From: Syntrophobacteraceae bacterium
GTDB lineage: Bacteria; Desulfobacterota; Syntrophobacteria; Syntrophobacterales; Syntrophobacteraceae
Assembly: GCA_031292215.1 (NCBI GenBank)
Contig: JARLHO010000125.1
Coordinates: forward strand, 48,408-112,407
DNA length: 64,000 nucleotides
Direction of reading: 5' to 3'
A program made the position numbers and the translations under genes. The notes beneath the pieces were generated by a model that did not search any database, had not been told where the DNA came from, and saw nothing but the letters and a program-made list of their open reading frames with translations. Numbering within the stretch: position 1 is the stretch's first letter; every line of letters starts with the position of its first letter. Of the stretch, positions 19,632-28,494 are shown piece by piece.

Positions 19632-19760
19632 GCAATGACACCCGGGGAGGGCGTGGCTCAATCGCCCCCCTTTTTTTCAAAGGGGGGTTGGGGGGATTTA
19701 CTCTGTTCGTACACCACGGATAAAACTCAGTCCATATTCTTAAGAACCATAGGATCCCGG
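19599..19760. repeat. Second copy of the dispersed GC-hairpin repeat
   Basis: Two tandem units contain GGGCGTGGCT-AATCGC and C-run/T-run/G-run hairpins, then GGTTGGGGGGATTTACTC and GGATAAAACTCAGTCCATATT. The second unit matches the interior of the element at 17.5 kb and both units at 63.8 kb. The copy lacks the ACAATTACCC termini. Further bases to 19912 show no gene. Confidence 0.7.
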
Positions 19761-19912
19761 GTCGCAGGCTGCAGCTCCCCGTGCTTCTGTCCTTTGCCTC
19801 TACCCGGGCGGCCAGTTACGACACGGTCTCAAAGCGCAACCCGTTCGGATTAATCATGAACGTGCAACTCGGTACGAGAAGAAATCGGACCGTGGAGTCC
19901 AATATTTAGCTC

Positions 19913-20154
19913 CTAGAGCCTCTTGTAGGCGTCTACGGCAAGGCAGGCCAAAAAACACCATGGCGCCGCCCCGATCTGCACGCCGTACTCCAACAGGGTG
20001 ACTGCGGCCAGGGCTCCAAGACCGATTGGAACGATCACGCCCACGTTTAGCCCCCCCCCGCCACAGGCGCCCCGTTTTGGTCCGTTTCCCCCGCTGAGTC
20101 CGGCCCCCTGAAGGTCTCAAGACCACCATGCATGATCGCTTCGATTTCGCCCAC
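19913..20154 (-). pseudogene. Possible small membrane protein interrupted at a C9/G9 tract
   Basis: Downstream of the glycosyltransferase stop, on the same strand, an open stretch encodes IVGEIEAIMHGGLETF... and then stops just after a run of nine G (C9 at 20051-20059 on the plus strand). Adding one base continues the frame into a hydrophobic segment (GVIVPIGLGALAAVTLLEYG, then CFLACLAVDAYKRL) ending at 19913. The start is not clear (GTG at 20154 or ATG at 20133). It may be a pseudogene, a sequencing error in the homopolymer, or a phase-variable gene. Confidence 0.35.
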
Positions 20155-20223
20155 AATATCTGCCGCGTGTGCCCGCTCCCTTTGCGGGTGTTTTACGGCG
20201 ATAGTTCCGATTGGCGCATTTTT

Positions 20224-21063
20224 CTAGCCCCTTTCCCCGCGTAGCAAATGGCCCCCAAGGGCCTTTTCCTTCACTGACCAGAAAAAGACCCGGGTTTTGC
20301 CGCTCTGCCGTTCGATAAACCTCTTTTGCCGGGAAAGGGCCCATTTGCGTCGATAGTAGGCGCGGTTTGACGCCTCGTACGTATCGTTTCGCTCAACGCC
20401 TCGAATGTGATTTTGGGTAACCGATCCGAAATGGTGAATAAAGGAGCCGCCGGTAATTCCAAGGCGAAACCCGGCCATCGCGGCCCTCCTGAATAAATCG
20501 ACATCTTCGAACTGCCCGATACGAAAATTCTCATCGAAGAGCCCCACCTTTTCAAACACCTCTTTTTTAACTAAAAAACATATTCCGTCGGCTACCCCTA
20601 TTCGGCAATGGCGCCTCATGCGGGCCACAAACTCTTGCGCATAGCGATCCAACTCATAGCTGCCGGCGCCTTCCCGAATGGCCGGGCTAACGATATCGAC
20701 CGCCTTTTTCTCCGAAAATTCCACCATCCCTTCGATCCAGCCCGCAGTTACAACCACATCGTTATTTAGAAAAAGCACCCGGGAAGCAACAGAAGCCGCG
20801 AGTCCCTGGTTCCATGCCGCGGCGCACCCGAGGTTTTCCCCGTTAATTATCACCCTGGCCCAGTCAAGACCCAAGAGATAGTCAGCCGTGCCATCCGTTG
20901 AGCCGTTATCGATAATGATTATTTCCTCGATCCCGTCTCCATGCGCCTTAAGGCTCTCCACGCACTTTTTGGTGTAGTCCAGTTGATTGTAGACGGGGAT
21001 CACCACCGAAGTCCCCCCAGCGGATCGGCCCAGTTTTTGGGAGCCGGGTCGAGAAATGTTCAT
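20224..21063 (-). CDS. Glycosyltransferase family 2
   Basis: A GT-A fold glycosyltransferase of about 279 aa. SVVIPVYNQLDYTKKCVESL opens the nucleotide-sugar domain; EIIIIDNGSTDGT and LFLNNDVVVT give the two Asp motifs (the second as N-N-D), and GLFDENFRIGQFEDVDLFRR carries the acceptor-side ED. No membrane segment. The ATG at 21063 avoids overlap with the gene upstream, whose stop is at 21081; a longer start to 21111 also exists. It is the last intact gene of the minus-strand polysaccharide cluster. The sugar is unknown. Confidence 0.88.
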   Translation of the reverse strand: MNISRPGSQKLGRSAGGTSVVIPVYNQLDYTKKCVESLKAHGDGIEEIIIIDNGSTDGTADYLLGLDWARVIINGENLGCAAAWNQGLAASVASRVLFLNNDVVVTAGWIEGMVEFSEKKAVDIVSPAIREGAGSYELDRYAQEFVARMRRHCRIGVADGICFLVKKEVFEKVGLFDENFRIGQFEDVDLFRRAAMAGFRLGITGGSFIHHFGSVTQNHIRGVERNDTYEASNRAYYRRKWALSRQKRFIERQSGKTRVFFWSVKEKALGGHLLRGERG

Positions 21064-21080
21064 CCTGGCAAACGCTCCAT

Positions 21081-22061
21081 TTATTCCCGGACCGGGCGCG
21101 AAGAAAACCATCCCCGATTCCCGATGCGAAACAATAGCTTGTTAAAGGGCTTAAATATTTTGTACAGGGGATAACCCAGCAAAAAACGCCCCCAGCCGTA
21201 CCCGGCCGCAATCCTCCCCCTGGCCTCCGATCTTTTCACCACTCCCTGCCTGTACAGTTTCCAAACCTGGTAATTGTTGTCGTAGACCAGGTAAATCTTT
21301 CGAAAACGCGAGAGATCCACATATTTTTTGTCCTCGTTTAGGACGTATTCCCTCAAAAGCCGAGCGGTATCGTCCAAAATGAGCGGAGCGTTTCCGCGAT
21401 TGACTCTTGTCTGCTGCGCATCGTGGCTCCTGAAGGCTACAAGGGGTTGGTTTATAAATGCAAAACCGCCCCTTTCAAGCAGCCGAAACCAAAACTCCAT
21501 ATCCACGATTTGCCGGAATCCGGGATCAAAACCCTCTGCGGACAACCGTTTCCTGAACATAACGGCCGTCGGCTCACCGACCAGGTTTTTCTGATCTCTC
21601 AGGCAGCGGTTAATGACCTGCCTGCCGTCGATGTATCCGGAATCGGGGAAATGCGTCCATATGGCGATCCGCCTGCCCGCGGAATCGATAATCTTCCTTG
21701 CCGATGCGACCAGCGATACCCCGGGGTCCACATCCAGCGCCTCGACCATCAGCGAGATGGCATCCTTCGAGCAAAGCAAATCGTCTCCAAACAGGTACTT
21801 GACGTACTCGCCCTTTGCCTCCCTCAGGCAAAGATTCCAGTTTTCCACCATGCCGATATTGCCCCCGTTGATCCTAAAGGAGATTCTTTTATCCTCCCTC
21901 GCATACCGGGATACGACCTCGGCGGTATCGTCCGAGGAATGATCGTCAATGATCAACAGTTCGAAATCGGCATAACTCTGCGACAAAACAGACTCTATCG
22001 CTTCAGACAGGTAACGTCCGTAGTTGTAGGTTGGAATCAAAACGCTTACTTTTGGAGCCAT
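21081..22061 (-). CDS. Glycosyltransferase family 2
   Basis: A 326-aa GT2 enzyme. VSVLIPTYNYGRYLSEAIESVLSQ is the classic N terminus, followed by LIIDDHSSDDT, GGNIGMVENWN and YLFGDDLL (DxD-like motif as G-D-D). The C-terminal tail GWGRFLLGYPLYKIFKPFNK is basic and aromatic, probably a membrane-surface anchor. A piece related to that tail is found alone at 22136-22324. Likely adds a sugar to a surface glycan. Confidence 0.9.
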   Translation of the reverse strand: MAPKVSVLIPTYNYGRYLSEAIESVLSQSYADFELLIIDDHSSDDTAEVVSRYAREDKRISFRINGGNIGMVENWNLCLREAKGEYVKYLFGDDLLCSKDAISLMVEALDVDPGVSLVASARKIIDSAGRRIAIWTHFPDSGYIDGRQVINRCLRDQKNLVGEPTAVMFRKRLSAEGFDPGFRQIVDMEFWFRLLERGGFAFINQPLVAFRSHDAQQTRVNRGNAPLILDDTARLLREYVLNEDKKYVDLSRFRKIYLVYDNNYQVWKLYRQGVVKRSEARGRIAAGYGWGRFLLGYPLYKIFKPFNKLLFRIGNRGWFSSRPVRE

Positions 22062-22135
22062 CTGTTCACCTTCGAATCAATTACATACTGAGCCAGGGGC
22101 CGCAAGCCCCCTTCAAAAAACCTGCCCCTTTGTGC

Positions 22136-22324
22136 TCACCATGTATCTTTCGGCGAATGCGGGATTACAGCTCTTCGCTTAGGAATCTGGAGTGGCTTGC
22201 ATAATTTATACAGCGGGTATCCCAGCACGAAACGGGTTCGACCGAACTCTATCCCATCGTTCCACCCCTCGGATCTTCTGCGAAACCATGATTTTTTCTC
22301 GACCATCCATTCCAGACAAGCCAC
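22136..22324 (-). pseudogene. Glycosyltransferase C-terminal remnant
   Basis: This 62-codon frame encodes G-R-T-R-F-V-L-G-Y-P-L-Y-K-L-C-K-P-L, which closely matches the tail (RFLLGYPLYKIFKPF) of the neighbouring GT2 gene. No catalytic domain precedes it. The simplest reading is a remnant left by deletion or recombination between related glycosyltransferase genes. It fills most of the gap between the two genes. Confidence 0.55.
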
Positions 22325-22367
22325 CCGACGAAAAACTGCCGCCTTACGGGCGACCGACAGCGGCCGG

Positions 22368-23234
22368 CTAATCGCCCCCTGGCAATGTGAAGTTTTCTAA
22401 AAAGTAGCTCTTTGCATTCTCTTCGGCCCTAACGTATAGTTCTTTACTTAATTGTGTGCCATACCCTGGTTCCGAAGACCAGTAGCAATGCTTATAATGC
22501 TTTTTATAATATGCAAATTTATAGCCCTTGATGTGAAGGCTTCTAAACCAAATGTCACCGGAATCCATTCCAGTTTGGCCGAACAGAGGGCTATCTCCAT
22601 TTGGACGGCATTCTCTCATAACTATATTTCTATTTATCAAACACGCCCATTCATTAAGTCTGCATTCAGGTAGGGGCTTCGGATTTTTTCTATCAATCTT
22701 ATCTTGAACCGTTCTTATATATGGCAAACCCAACTTTATTACATCATTATATGATGGATTATATTCATTGAATCTTTCACCGCTACAAACCCCTTTAACT
22801 TGCGCAGGGCAATTCCAGCATTGCCCTATTTCTCCAATGCCGGCATTGTCTCCTATTCCAGATAACATATCACCCAAAATGTCGCCAGTGTATAGCACAT
22901 CATTATGAGTAATGAAAACAAATGTTTTATTACTATTTTCAATACCGTATTGATATCTAACTCTATACCTGCATCTCTTAAAATAACAATTTACGCGCTT
23001 ATACCAATACTTATATGTATCTGGAGTAAATATAAGTACATTATCAAAATATTCACAAATCCAGTCTACATTGTCTCCATAAGGGTGCTGTTTTTCTTTG
23101 ATTATGTAAATCTTATCAATTCTATCCCCTGAATGTTTTAATAAACTCTTAAGCGTACACAGCGTTTGCCATGGCTTGCCATACACATTGATTATGACAT
23201 CCACACTGTTGGCTTCTGCATTCCCTGTATTCAC
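22368..23234 (-). CDS. Glycosyltransferase-like protein in an AT-rich insert
   Basis: A 288-aa protein. It begins VDVIINVYGKPWQTLCTLKSLLKHSGD and has FVFITHNDVLYTGDI, both matching the GT2 pattern with an N-D in place of the second DxD. It contains three to four Cys in a CWNCP...C stretch of unknown role. The gene is markedly richer in A and T than everything around it, with AT-ending codons, a sign of acquisition from another source. Family assignment is by N-terminal pattern only. Confidence 0.65.
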   Translation of the reverse strand: MNTGNAEANSVDVIINVYGKPWQTLCTLKSLLKHSGDRIDKIYIIKEKQHPYGDNVDWICEYFDNVLIFTPDTYKYWYKRVNCYFKRCRYRVRYQYGIENSNKTFVFITHNDVLYTGDILGDMLSGIGDNAGIGEIGQCWNCPAQVKGVCSGERFNEYNPSYNDVIKLGLPYIRTVQDKIDRKNPKPLPECRLNEWACLINRNIVMRECRPNGDSPLFGQTGMDSGDIWFRSLHIKGYKFAYYKKHYKHCYWSSEPGYGTQLSKELYVRAEENAKSYFLENFTLPGGD

Positions 23235-23406
23235 TGTTCTCCCGACCTTCCCACTGTAATCCTGCAGCCTGGCCTCCTGGCCCTTGCCCTTCTTTGCCAG
23301 TTGAGCTTTGAGGCCGGTTGCGTAGCATTGGAACGGATTTATCTGTGCAAATTCGGCTTCCTCAATATCTTAAGCTCACGCCCTTGGTCGTTGATACGCA
23401 CCCCGA

Positions 23407-23784
23407 TCATGTCTCCACCAGTGACCGAACAATTATCTTCGCACATGACAGCCATCTCTTTGGATAAAAGGTCGCCAGACTTTTTATCGCATGAACTCTG
23501 GCTTCTTTATACCGCAGGACCTTAAGCGCCCCGCTTTCCGCAACCCGCCCGAGAGTTCCTTCCTGAAGCGGCCGGCTGAATGGGCCTTTTGGAAAACGGC
23601 CCTTTGTTTCTCCAAAACAGCGAGATTGCCGGCGGCCATCCTGTAGAGATCGCGTGTTAGCTGCTTTTCAACAAACCGCGACTCATAACATTTGAGAGGC
23701 CTGCTGTGGAATCCTCGCCGCCAGTACAGTATCGCTAAAATATGTCGACAATACGTTCCATAATGGAATAAGTCCAGGACTACG
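23407..23784 (-). pseudogene. Decayed glycosyltransferase-like fragment, frameshifted
   Basis: No intact gene covers this stretch. On the minus strand an open frame running out of the rfbD end encodes YWRRGFHSRPLKCYESRF and YRMAAGNLAVLEKQRAVFQK and stops at 23484; a second frame continues with LRYKEARVHAIKSL and FYPKRWLSCAKIIVRSL to 23407. Together they resemble the C-terminal helical part of a glycosyltransferase, broken by at least one frameshift. A short further piece follows to about 23340. The assignment is tentative. Confidence 0.4.
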
Positions 23785-24723
23785 CTACTGTAAAAAGCCT
23801 TGTTCTCCAGGCGCCCTGCGGGAAATCAACAACCGATCCATACAACGAGCCAGGCTTTTTTTCCACTCGGGGGGCGAAACGCCAAAGGCCGCCTCGATCT
23901 TTGCGCAGTCAAGGACCGAATACTTTGGTCTTGCCGCAGCCGTAGGGTACTCGCTGCTCGGGATGGGCAAAACATTTGCGACCCCACCCGGACGCGGTTT
24001 CCTTCTATTGGCCTCCTCTAAAATGGCCGATGCGAAGCGATACCATGTCGTCTTTCCTTTTCCGCAGAAATGATAGGCGCCCCAGCGGACATTCCGGGAA
24101 TCGCTAAGCACCCGTTGCGCCATCCGGACAAGACACCGGGCTAAATCGAACGTCCAGGTGGGACATCCGTACTGGTCGCAGACAACTTTTAGCTCCTCGC
24201 GCTCAAAGCCTAGCCTTAGCATAGTCTTTACGAAGTTTTGGCCCCCAGCGCCGTAGAGCCATGAAGTCCGAACGATTAGGTGTTCGAAAATCCTTGTCCG
24301 CACCGCCTCTTCCCCCTGCAGCTTGCTAAGGCCGTAGACGTTCAGGGGGTTTACGGCGTCTTCCTCCGTATAAGGCCGGTTGGCTTTACCGTCAAAAACA
24401 TAGTCGGTCGAAACATGAATAAGCGGTATTCCAACCCTTCGGCACGCATCGGCAAGATGTGCGGGCCCCTCGCGGTTTGCCGCCATTGCCGCCTCGGGCT
24501 CCGATTCGGCTTTATCGACGGCCGTGTAGGCCGCGCAGTTTATGACAAGGCCCGGGGAGGAAATCCCGCCCAATGCGGATCGGATGCTTTCCGGCCGGCT
24601 TATGTCAATATCCGGCCGTCTTAGCGCGACCGCTCTCATGCCGGCCACGTGCAACGCCTCCATAAGATCGGCGCCAAGCATCCCGGAGCTTCCGATGACA
24701 ATCACACTGCGGTCCACAGCCAT
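23785..24723 (-). CDS. rfbD: dTDP-4-dehydrorhamnose reductase RfbD
   Basis: Reduces dTDP-4-keto-L-rhamnose to dTDP-L-rhamnose. About 312 aa. The NAD(P) loop is IGSSGMLG; NCAAYTAVDKAE, the catalytic VSTDYVFDG and YGLSKLQGE (Y-x3-K), and RTSWLYGAGGQNFVKTML are all conserved. I use the ATG at 24723, which follows AAAGG and gives the usual N terminus. It is 62 bp after rfbC; rfbA and rfbB are not in the window. Confidence 0.95.
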   Translation of the reverse strand: MAVDRSVIVIGSSGMLGADLMEALHVAGMRAVALRRPDIDISRPESIRSALGGISSPGLVINCAAYTAVDKAESEPEAAMAANREGPAHLADACRRVGIPLIHVSTDYVFDGKANRPYTEEDAVNPLNVYGLSKLQGEEAVRTRIFEHLIVRTSWLYGAGGQNFVKTMLRLGFEREELKVVCDQYGCPTWTFDLARCLVRMAQRVLSDSRNVRWGAYHFCGKGKTTWYRFASAILEEANRRKPRPGGVANVLPIPSSEYPTAAARPKYSVLDCAKIEAAFGVSPPEWKKSLARCMDRLLISRRAPGEQGFLQ

Positions 24724-24785
24724 TATGAAAGCCTTTCCCTCAACGCCCTCCGCCAAATCTTACGGCAGACTGTTGCTTTTCGTTT

Positions 24786-25325
24786 TCACGGCAAATCCGC
24801 CTGGCGAAGGAAACTGCCCGCAGCGTCCTTAGCCGATATGATCATCTCGCCCGGCAGGGGCCAGTCGATGGCAAGGTCCGGATCATTCCACCGGATACAT
24901 CTTTCCTGGTCCGGCGCGTAAAAATCGCTCGCCTTATAGAGCACCTCGGCGGTATCCGAAAGGGCCTGAAAACCATGGCCAAAGCCTTCGGGAAGAAATA
25001 ATTGGAGTCTATTTAAAGCCGAGAGCCTAACCCCGAACCAGCGGCCAAAGGTGGGCGACGACCTCCTAAGGTCCACCGCCACATCGAAGACTTCCCCGCA
25101 AACCACGCGAACCAGCTTCGCCTGTTGGCGCCTCACCTGGTAATGGAGGCCCCGCAAAGTCCCGCGCAAAGACATCGAGTGGTTGTCCTGGACAAAGTCG
25201 ATATCTATTCCAAGGGCCGCCGCGGTTTTTGTGTTATAGCTTTCGAAAAAAAATCCCCGGTCGTCGCAAAACACCTGCGGCTCAAGGATGCGGACCCCTT
25301 CAATATCGGTTGCAGAACCCTTCAT
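24786..25325 (-). CDS. rfbC: dTDP-4-dehydrorhamnose 3,5-epimerase RfbC
   Basis: Epimerises dTDP-4-keto-6-deoxyglucose at C3 and C5. 179 aa, a cupin. VFCDDRGFFFESYN, FVQDNHSMSLRGTLRGLHYQ (with the catalytic His in GLHYQ), VFDVAVDLRRSSPTFG and FLPEGFGHGFQALSD are typical. Directly upstream of rfbD, and 9 bp after the small transporter gene, so probably co-transcribed. Confidence 0.96.
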   Translation of the reverse strand: MKGSATDIEGVRILEPQVFCDDRGFFFESYNTKTAAALGIDIDFVQDNHSMSLRGTLRGLHYQVRRQQAKLVRVVCGEVFDVAVDLRRSSPTFGRWFGVRLSALNRLQLFLPEGFGHGFQALSDTAEVLYKASDFYAPDQERCIRWNDPDLAIDWPLPGEMIISAKDAAGSFLRQADLP

Positions 25326-25334
25326 GTTGCTCCC

Positions 25335-25718
25335 TTACTGGCTACGGATAACGAAAAAGACCCCCGAGCAGATGAGAGCCACTCCGAGGATCCGGTAAAA
25401 ATTAACATTTTCGTCAAAAAGAAAACGGCCGACAAACAGCGCCAGCACATAGGAAATGCTTACCAGTGGAAACGCCACGCTAAAATCCATGTCGGTCAGC
25501 ACTTGCAGCCAAAGAATCGCGCTCGCCCCGTAAGCCGCAAACCCCAATAAAATGTATGGGACCTCGATAAACTTTCGGGCCAGCCCCTCGACTCCGATTT
25601 CCAAAACCGGCATGCCCCCCGAGCGCACGATGGCCAGTTTCATAAGAGTCTGGCCGACCACGGCCAGCAGTATGCAAAACAGCGCCAGTCCAAGGGCATG
25701 AGGATTTGTCCTCTGCAT
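25335..25718 (-). CDS. SMR/EamA-like small membrane transporter
   Basis: A 127-aa protein with four hydrophobic segments (about residues 9-27, 50-72, 78-98, 104-123) and the SMR-like AFPLVSISYVLALFVGRFLF signature. Related small proteins (ArnE/ArnF type) flip lipid-linked sugars, which would fit its position ahead of rfbC. Substrate is inferred from context only. Confidence 0.75.
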   Translation of the reverse strand: MQRTNPHALGLALFCILLAVVGQTLMKLAIVRSGGMPVLEIGVEGLARKFIEVPYILLGFAAYGASAILWLQVLTDMDFSVAFPLVSISYVLALFVGRFLFDENVNFYRILGVALICSGVFFVIRSQ

Positions 25719-25925
25719 GACAGGTAATCTCCAATATATTTAAGGATAAAAAGAGCGGTTTCGTCGCAAAATTTGCTGACCCTGCCCGTTTACCATTTTC
25801 TCCTATCGGTTGCAAGAAAAGGTAAAACCGTAGCGATTCGGAGAATTTTATCCAATTTTTTTTAAATCCCGCTAAAATTAGGGTCTAAACCCTATCGGCA
25901 ATGTATTTGGCCAGGCTGGAGCAGC

Positions 25926-27317
25926 ATGCGTGAAAAACACAAGATCCTGATAGTAGACGATGAAGACCACTTCCGCACCGCACTGCGCCGGTTTCTCGAA
26001 AAAACCCACATAGTGCTTGAGGCCGACAATGGAGCGAGCGGACTAAAGCTTGCCGAAACCGAAGAACCCGATCTGGTCCTGCTCGATATAGGCCTGCCCG
26101 ATGCAAGCGGCCTGGATCTTCTGCCCCGCTTCAAGGAAATCCGCCCCTCCCCGGTCGTTGTCATGATCACCGCCTACGACCGGGTAAAAGACGTGGTCAT
26201 GGCGATAAAGCAGGGCGCTTTCGACTACATGGTCAAACCGGTCGATCTGGATGAATTCGAAGTGATGATACAAAAGGCCCTCGAACACGCGGGGCTTAAA
26301 AACGAAGTCACCCGGCTGCGCCAGGAAGTCGAAAGGCTCCAGGGGGTGGGGCAGTTGATAGGCAAAGACCAGTCTTTTCTCGAAGCGCAGATGCTCGCCA
26401 TAAAGAGCGCGCAGAGCCGCGACGCAGGGGTCTTGATCCAGGGGGAAACGGGCGCCGGCAAAGAACTCTTCGCACGGCTCATTCACACCAAGAGCCCCAG
26501 GGCTCAGTATCCCTTCGTTGCGCTAAATTGCGCCGCATTTTCCACCGAAATCATCGAATCCGAGCTTTTCGGGTATGAACGGGGCGCCTTTACCGGCGCT
26601 AAACTCGAAGGAAAACCCGGGCTTCTCGAGGTCGCAGACGGAGGCACGCTTTTTTTGGACGAAATTGTCGACCTAAATCATGAAATCCAGGCAAAACTGC
26701 TTCGAGTGATGGAGGAAAAGGAGTTCTTCCCCCTGGGCGGGACGCGCAAAAAAAAGGTCGATATCCGCATTGTCTCGGCCTGCAACAGGGATCTGTGGCA
26801 TGTCGCAGAAGATGGCGGCTTTCGAAAAGACCTCTATTTCAGGCTCGCTACGATCAAAATCAACCTGCCCGCCTTGCGACAGCGCCGAGAAGACATCATG
26901 CCCCTTGCCCGAGTGTTTATGGAGGAGTTTAACGATAAGTACGGCAAAAGGTTTCGCGGGGTGAACCCCAAGGCCGAACAGCTTCTTTTGAGCCGTTCGT
27001 GGCCCGGAAACGTGCGCGAACTGCGAAACAGTATCGAACGGGTCGTTCTTTTGGAAAATGACGACATGATCCTTGCCCGCCATCTCCATTTTCTCGATCA
27101 TGATCAGCTCGATAAGAGCCAGAGCCGGCCGGAAAAGTTCGACATTGTGTTGCCCGATGGAGGCGTGGCCTTCGATGAGATAGAAAAACAGGTGATTTTG
27201 CAGGCGCGCGAAAAATGCGGCGCCAATAAATCCAAAATGGCCAGGTTTTTGAGGCTTCCGCGCCACGTGCTCCTCTATCGTCTCAAAAAATTTGGAATCG
27301 AGCTGGAAGTGAAATAG
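25926..27317 (+). CDS. NtrC-family sigma54-dependent response regulator
   Basis: 463 aa in three parts. Receiver (1-120): VDDEDHF, phosphorylation Asp in LVLLDIGLPD, and VKPVD with the conserved Lys. AAA+ (about 145-370): Walker A GETGAGKE, GAFTGA loop for sigma54 contact, Walker B GGTLFLDEI, and SWPGNVRELRN. C-terminal helix-turn-helix (about 420-460), ANKSKMARFLRLPRHVLLYRLKKF. All activity residues appear intact. No histidine kinase is next to it. Its target is unknown; sigma54-type promoters were not searched exhaustively. Confidence 0.93.
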   Translation: MREKHKILIVDDEDHFRTALRRFLEKTHIVLEADNGASGLKLAETEEPDLVLLDIGLPDASGLDLLPRFKEIRPSPVVVMITAYDRVKDVVMAIKQGAFDYMVKPVDLDEFEVMIQKALEHAGLKNEVTRLRQEVERLQGVGQLIGKDQSFLEAQMLAIKSAQSRDAGVLIQGETGAGKELFARLIHTKSPRAQYPFVALNCAAFSTEIIESELFGYERGAFTGAKLEGKPGLLEVADGGTLFLDEIVDLNHEIQAKLLRVMEEKEFFPLGGTRKKKVDIRIVSACNRDLWHVAEDGGFRKDLYFRLATIKINLPALRQRREDIMPLARVFMEEFNDKYGKRFRGVNPKAEQLLLSRSWPGNVRELRNSIERVVLLENDDMILARHLHFLDHDQLDKSQSRPEKFDIVLPDGGVAFDEIEKQVILQAREKCGANKSKMARFLRLPRHVLLYRLKKFGIELEVK

Positions 27318-27376
27318 TTCGAGACGACCTTTCCTGCCAAATTGCGTTCGTGGCAATTCATGGGTAAGCTGCAAAT

Positions 27377-27413
27377 GTAGGTTGGGTTGGGTTGAGTGAA
27401 GCGAAACCCAACA
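27377..27413. repeat. GTAGGTTGGGTT-type palindromic repeat
   Basis: Contains GTTGGGTTGAGTGAAGCG followed by AAACCCAAC, a hairpin-forming repeat widespread in bacterial intergenic DNA. A more complete copy is at 50686-50726. The rest of the gap to 27727 holds two copies of ACAATATCCTCCA (about 27485 and 27513) and no gene. Confidence 0.8.
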
Positions 27414-27727
27414 AATTACCTTTAAACGCAACGGGGTATCAATATATCCCCGGGAACGAAAAGTTCACGGCCGGACCCGGTAAACAATATCCTCCAATAA
27501 CCACCCACGGTGGACAATATCCTCCATATCGCAAGCAAACCCTTGTAGCGCAACCCTTTAGGGGCCGCTCCGCCACCTCCTGGCGCCACCAACCGCACAA
27601 TAGTATCCAATTGTCTCGCCTGCCCATCGGGCAAGCACGCCCCGCGGATGGTCTTTGAACTTGGGGCTGCGGACATTGGCCGCCCTGGCATGCTCCTTGC
27701 TCTTTAGGAAAGCCAACGGAGGCGACA

Positions 27728-28129
27728 GTGGTTAGCGAAAATCTTGTGCTCCTCGTCGAAGACGACGCCCCGTTAAAACGCTCTTTGGAAAAATTTCTCA
27801 ATACGGCCGGATATCTCTTTAGAAGCTGCTCAACCGCTGCTCAAGCTCTTGCTCTCGCGAAATCTTCTGCGCCTCGTGTTGTGATACTTGAATATCATCT
27901 TCCAGATGCAAACGGATGCTCTCTCATTTACCAACTCAATCTCGTAGTCCCTGGAATCATAGCGATCGTTCTTTCTGAATTCGACTTTCAAGCTGTAGCC
28001 TGTAATCTGAATCGTGTGAATATTCAAACGTTCCTGCAGAAACCCTTTGACCTCGTTGACTTTGAAGCTGCCCTGTGTTCCGCCTGTTTTAAGTCCGGCA
28101 AAATTGTGAGGAGACTCGACTCCCGTTGA
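27728..28129 (+). CDS. Stand-alone receiver-like protein with Asp-to-Glu change
   Basis: A 133-aa single receiver domain. The acidic pair is kept (LLVEDD, 8-13), and the Lys is kept in FLQKPFD. At the phosphorylation position the expected V-x-x-D is V-I-L-E-Y-H-L-P-D, so Asp is replaced by Glu, which often mimics the phosphorylated state. The Thr/Ser position is Ser (VLSEF). A GTG start is used. It follows the sigma54 activator by 410 bp and ends in a strong terminator. Not phosphorylated in the usual way, probably. Confidence 0.75.
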   Translation: MVSENLVLLVEDDAPLKRSLEKFLNTAGYLFRSCSTAAQALALAKSSAPRVVILEYHLPDANGCSLIYQLNLVVPGIIAIVLSEFDFQAVACNLNRVNIQTFLQKPFDLVDFEAALCSACFKSGKIVRRLDSR

Positions 28130-28324
28130 TCTGTAAATTGAAGCTGAAAACGGAGTGACCAAAAGAAAACTCGAAATCCCGGTTCCTGTTCTCTCTCTTT
28201 AGACCTCTCTTATCCGGTTCGCTTTTCTTAATCCACGTTCCAGTTCGGTTCGATCCCGGCAAAGGGATCTCTTCCCGCGCGAATCTTTCCTCTCCAGTTG
28301 ACGTACTGAGTCTCCACAGATTGG

Positions 28325-28362
28325 AAGGCCATAAGGCGACCCCTTATGGCCTTTCACTTTTT
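28325..28362 (+). terminator. Terminator after the receiver-like gene
   Basis: A perfect 12-bp stem, AAGGCCATAAGG with CCTTATGGCCTT, five-base loop, followed by TTCACTTTTT. It ends the transcript about 195 bases after the stop codon. The remainder of the 28130-28494 gap shows no gene. Confidence 0.85.
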
Positions 28363-28494
28363 CGGACACCATTTCTGCCTACACGCCAAAACATTCCCCA
28401 ATTCCCGATTTTGCTCCTCGGCCCCTTGCCTTCCCGGGATGATTCATGCCATATTGTCCATGTCTTTGACTTTTCTATCGCACAGGAGCCCGAA

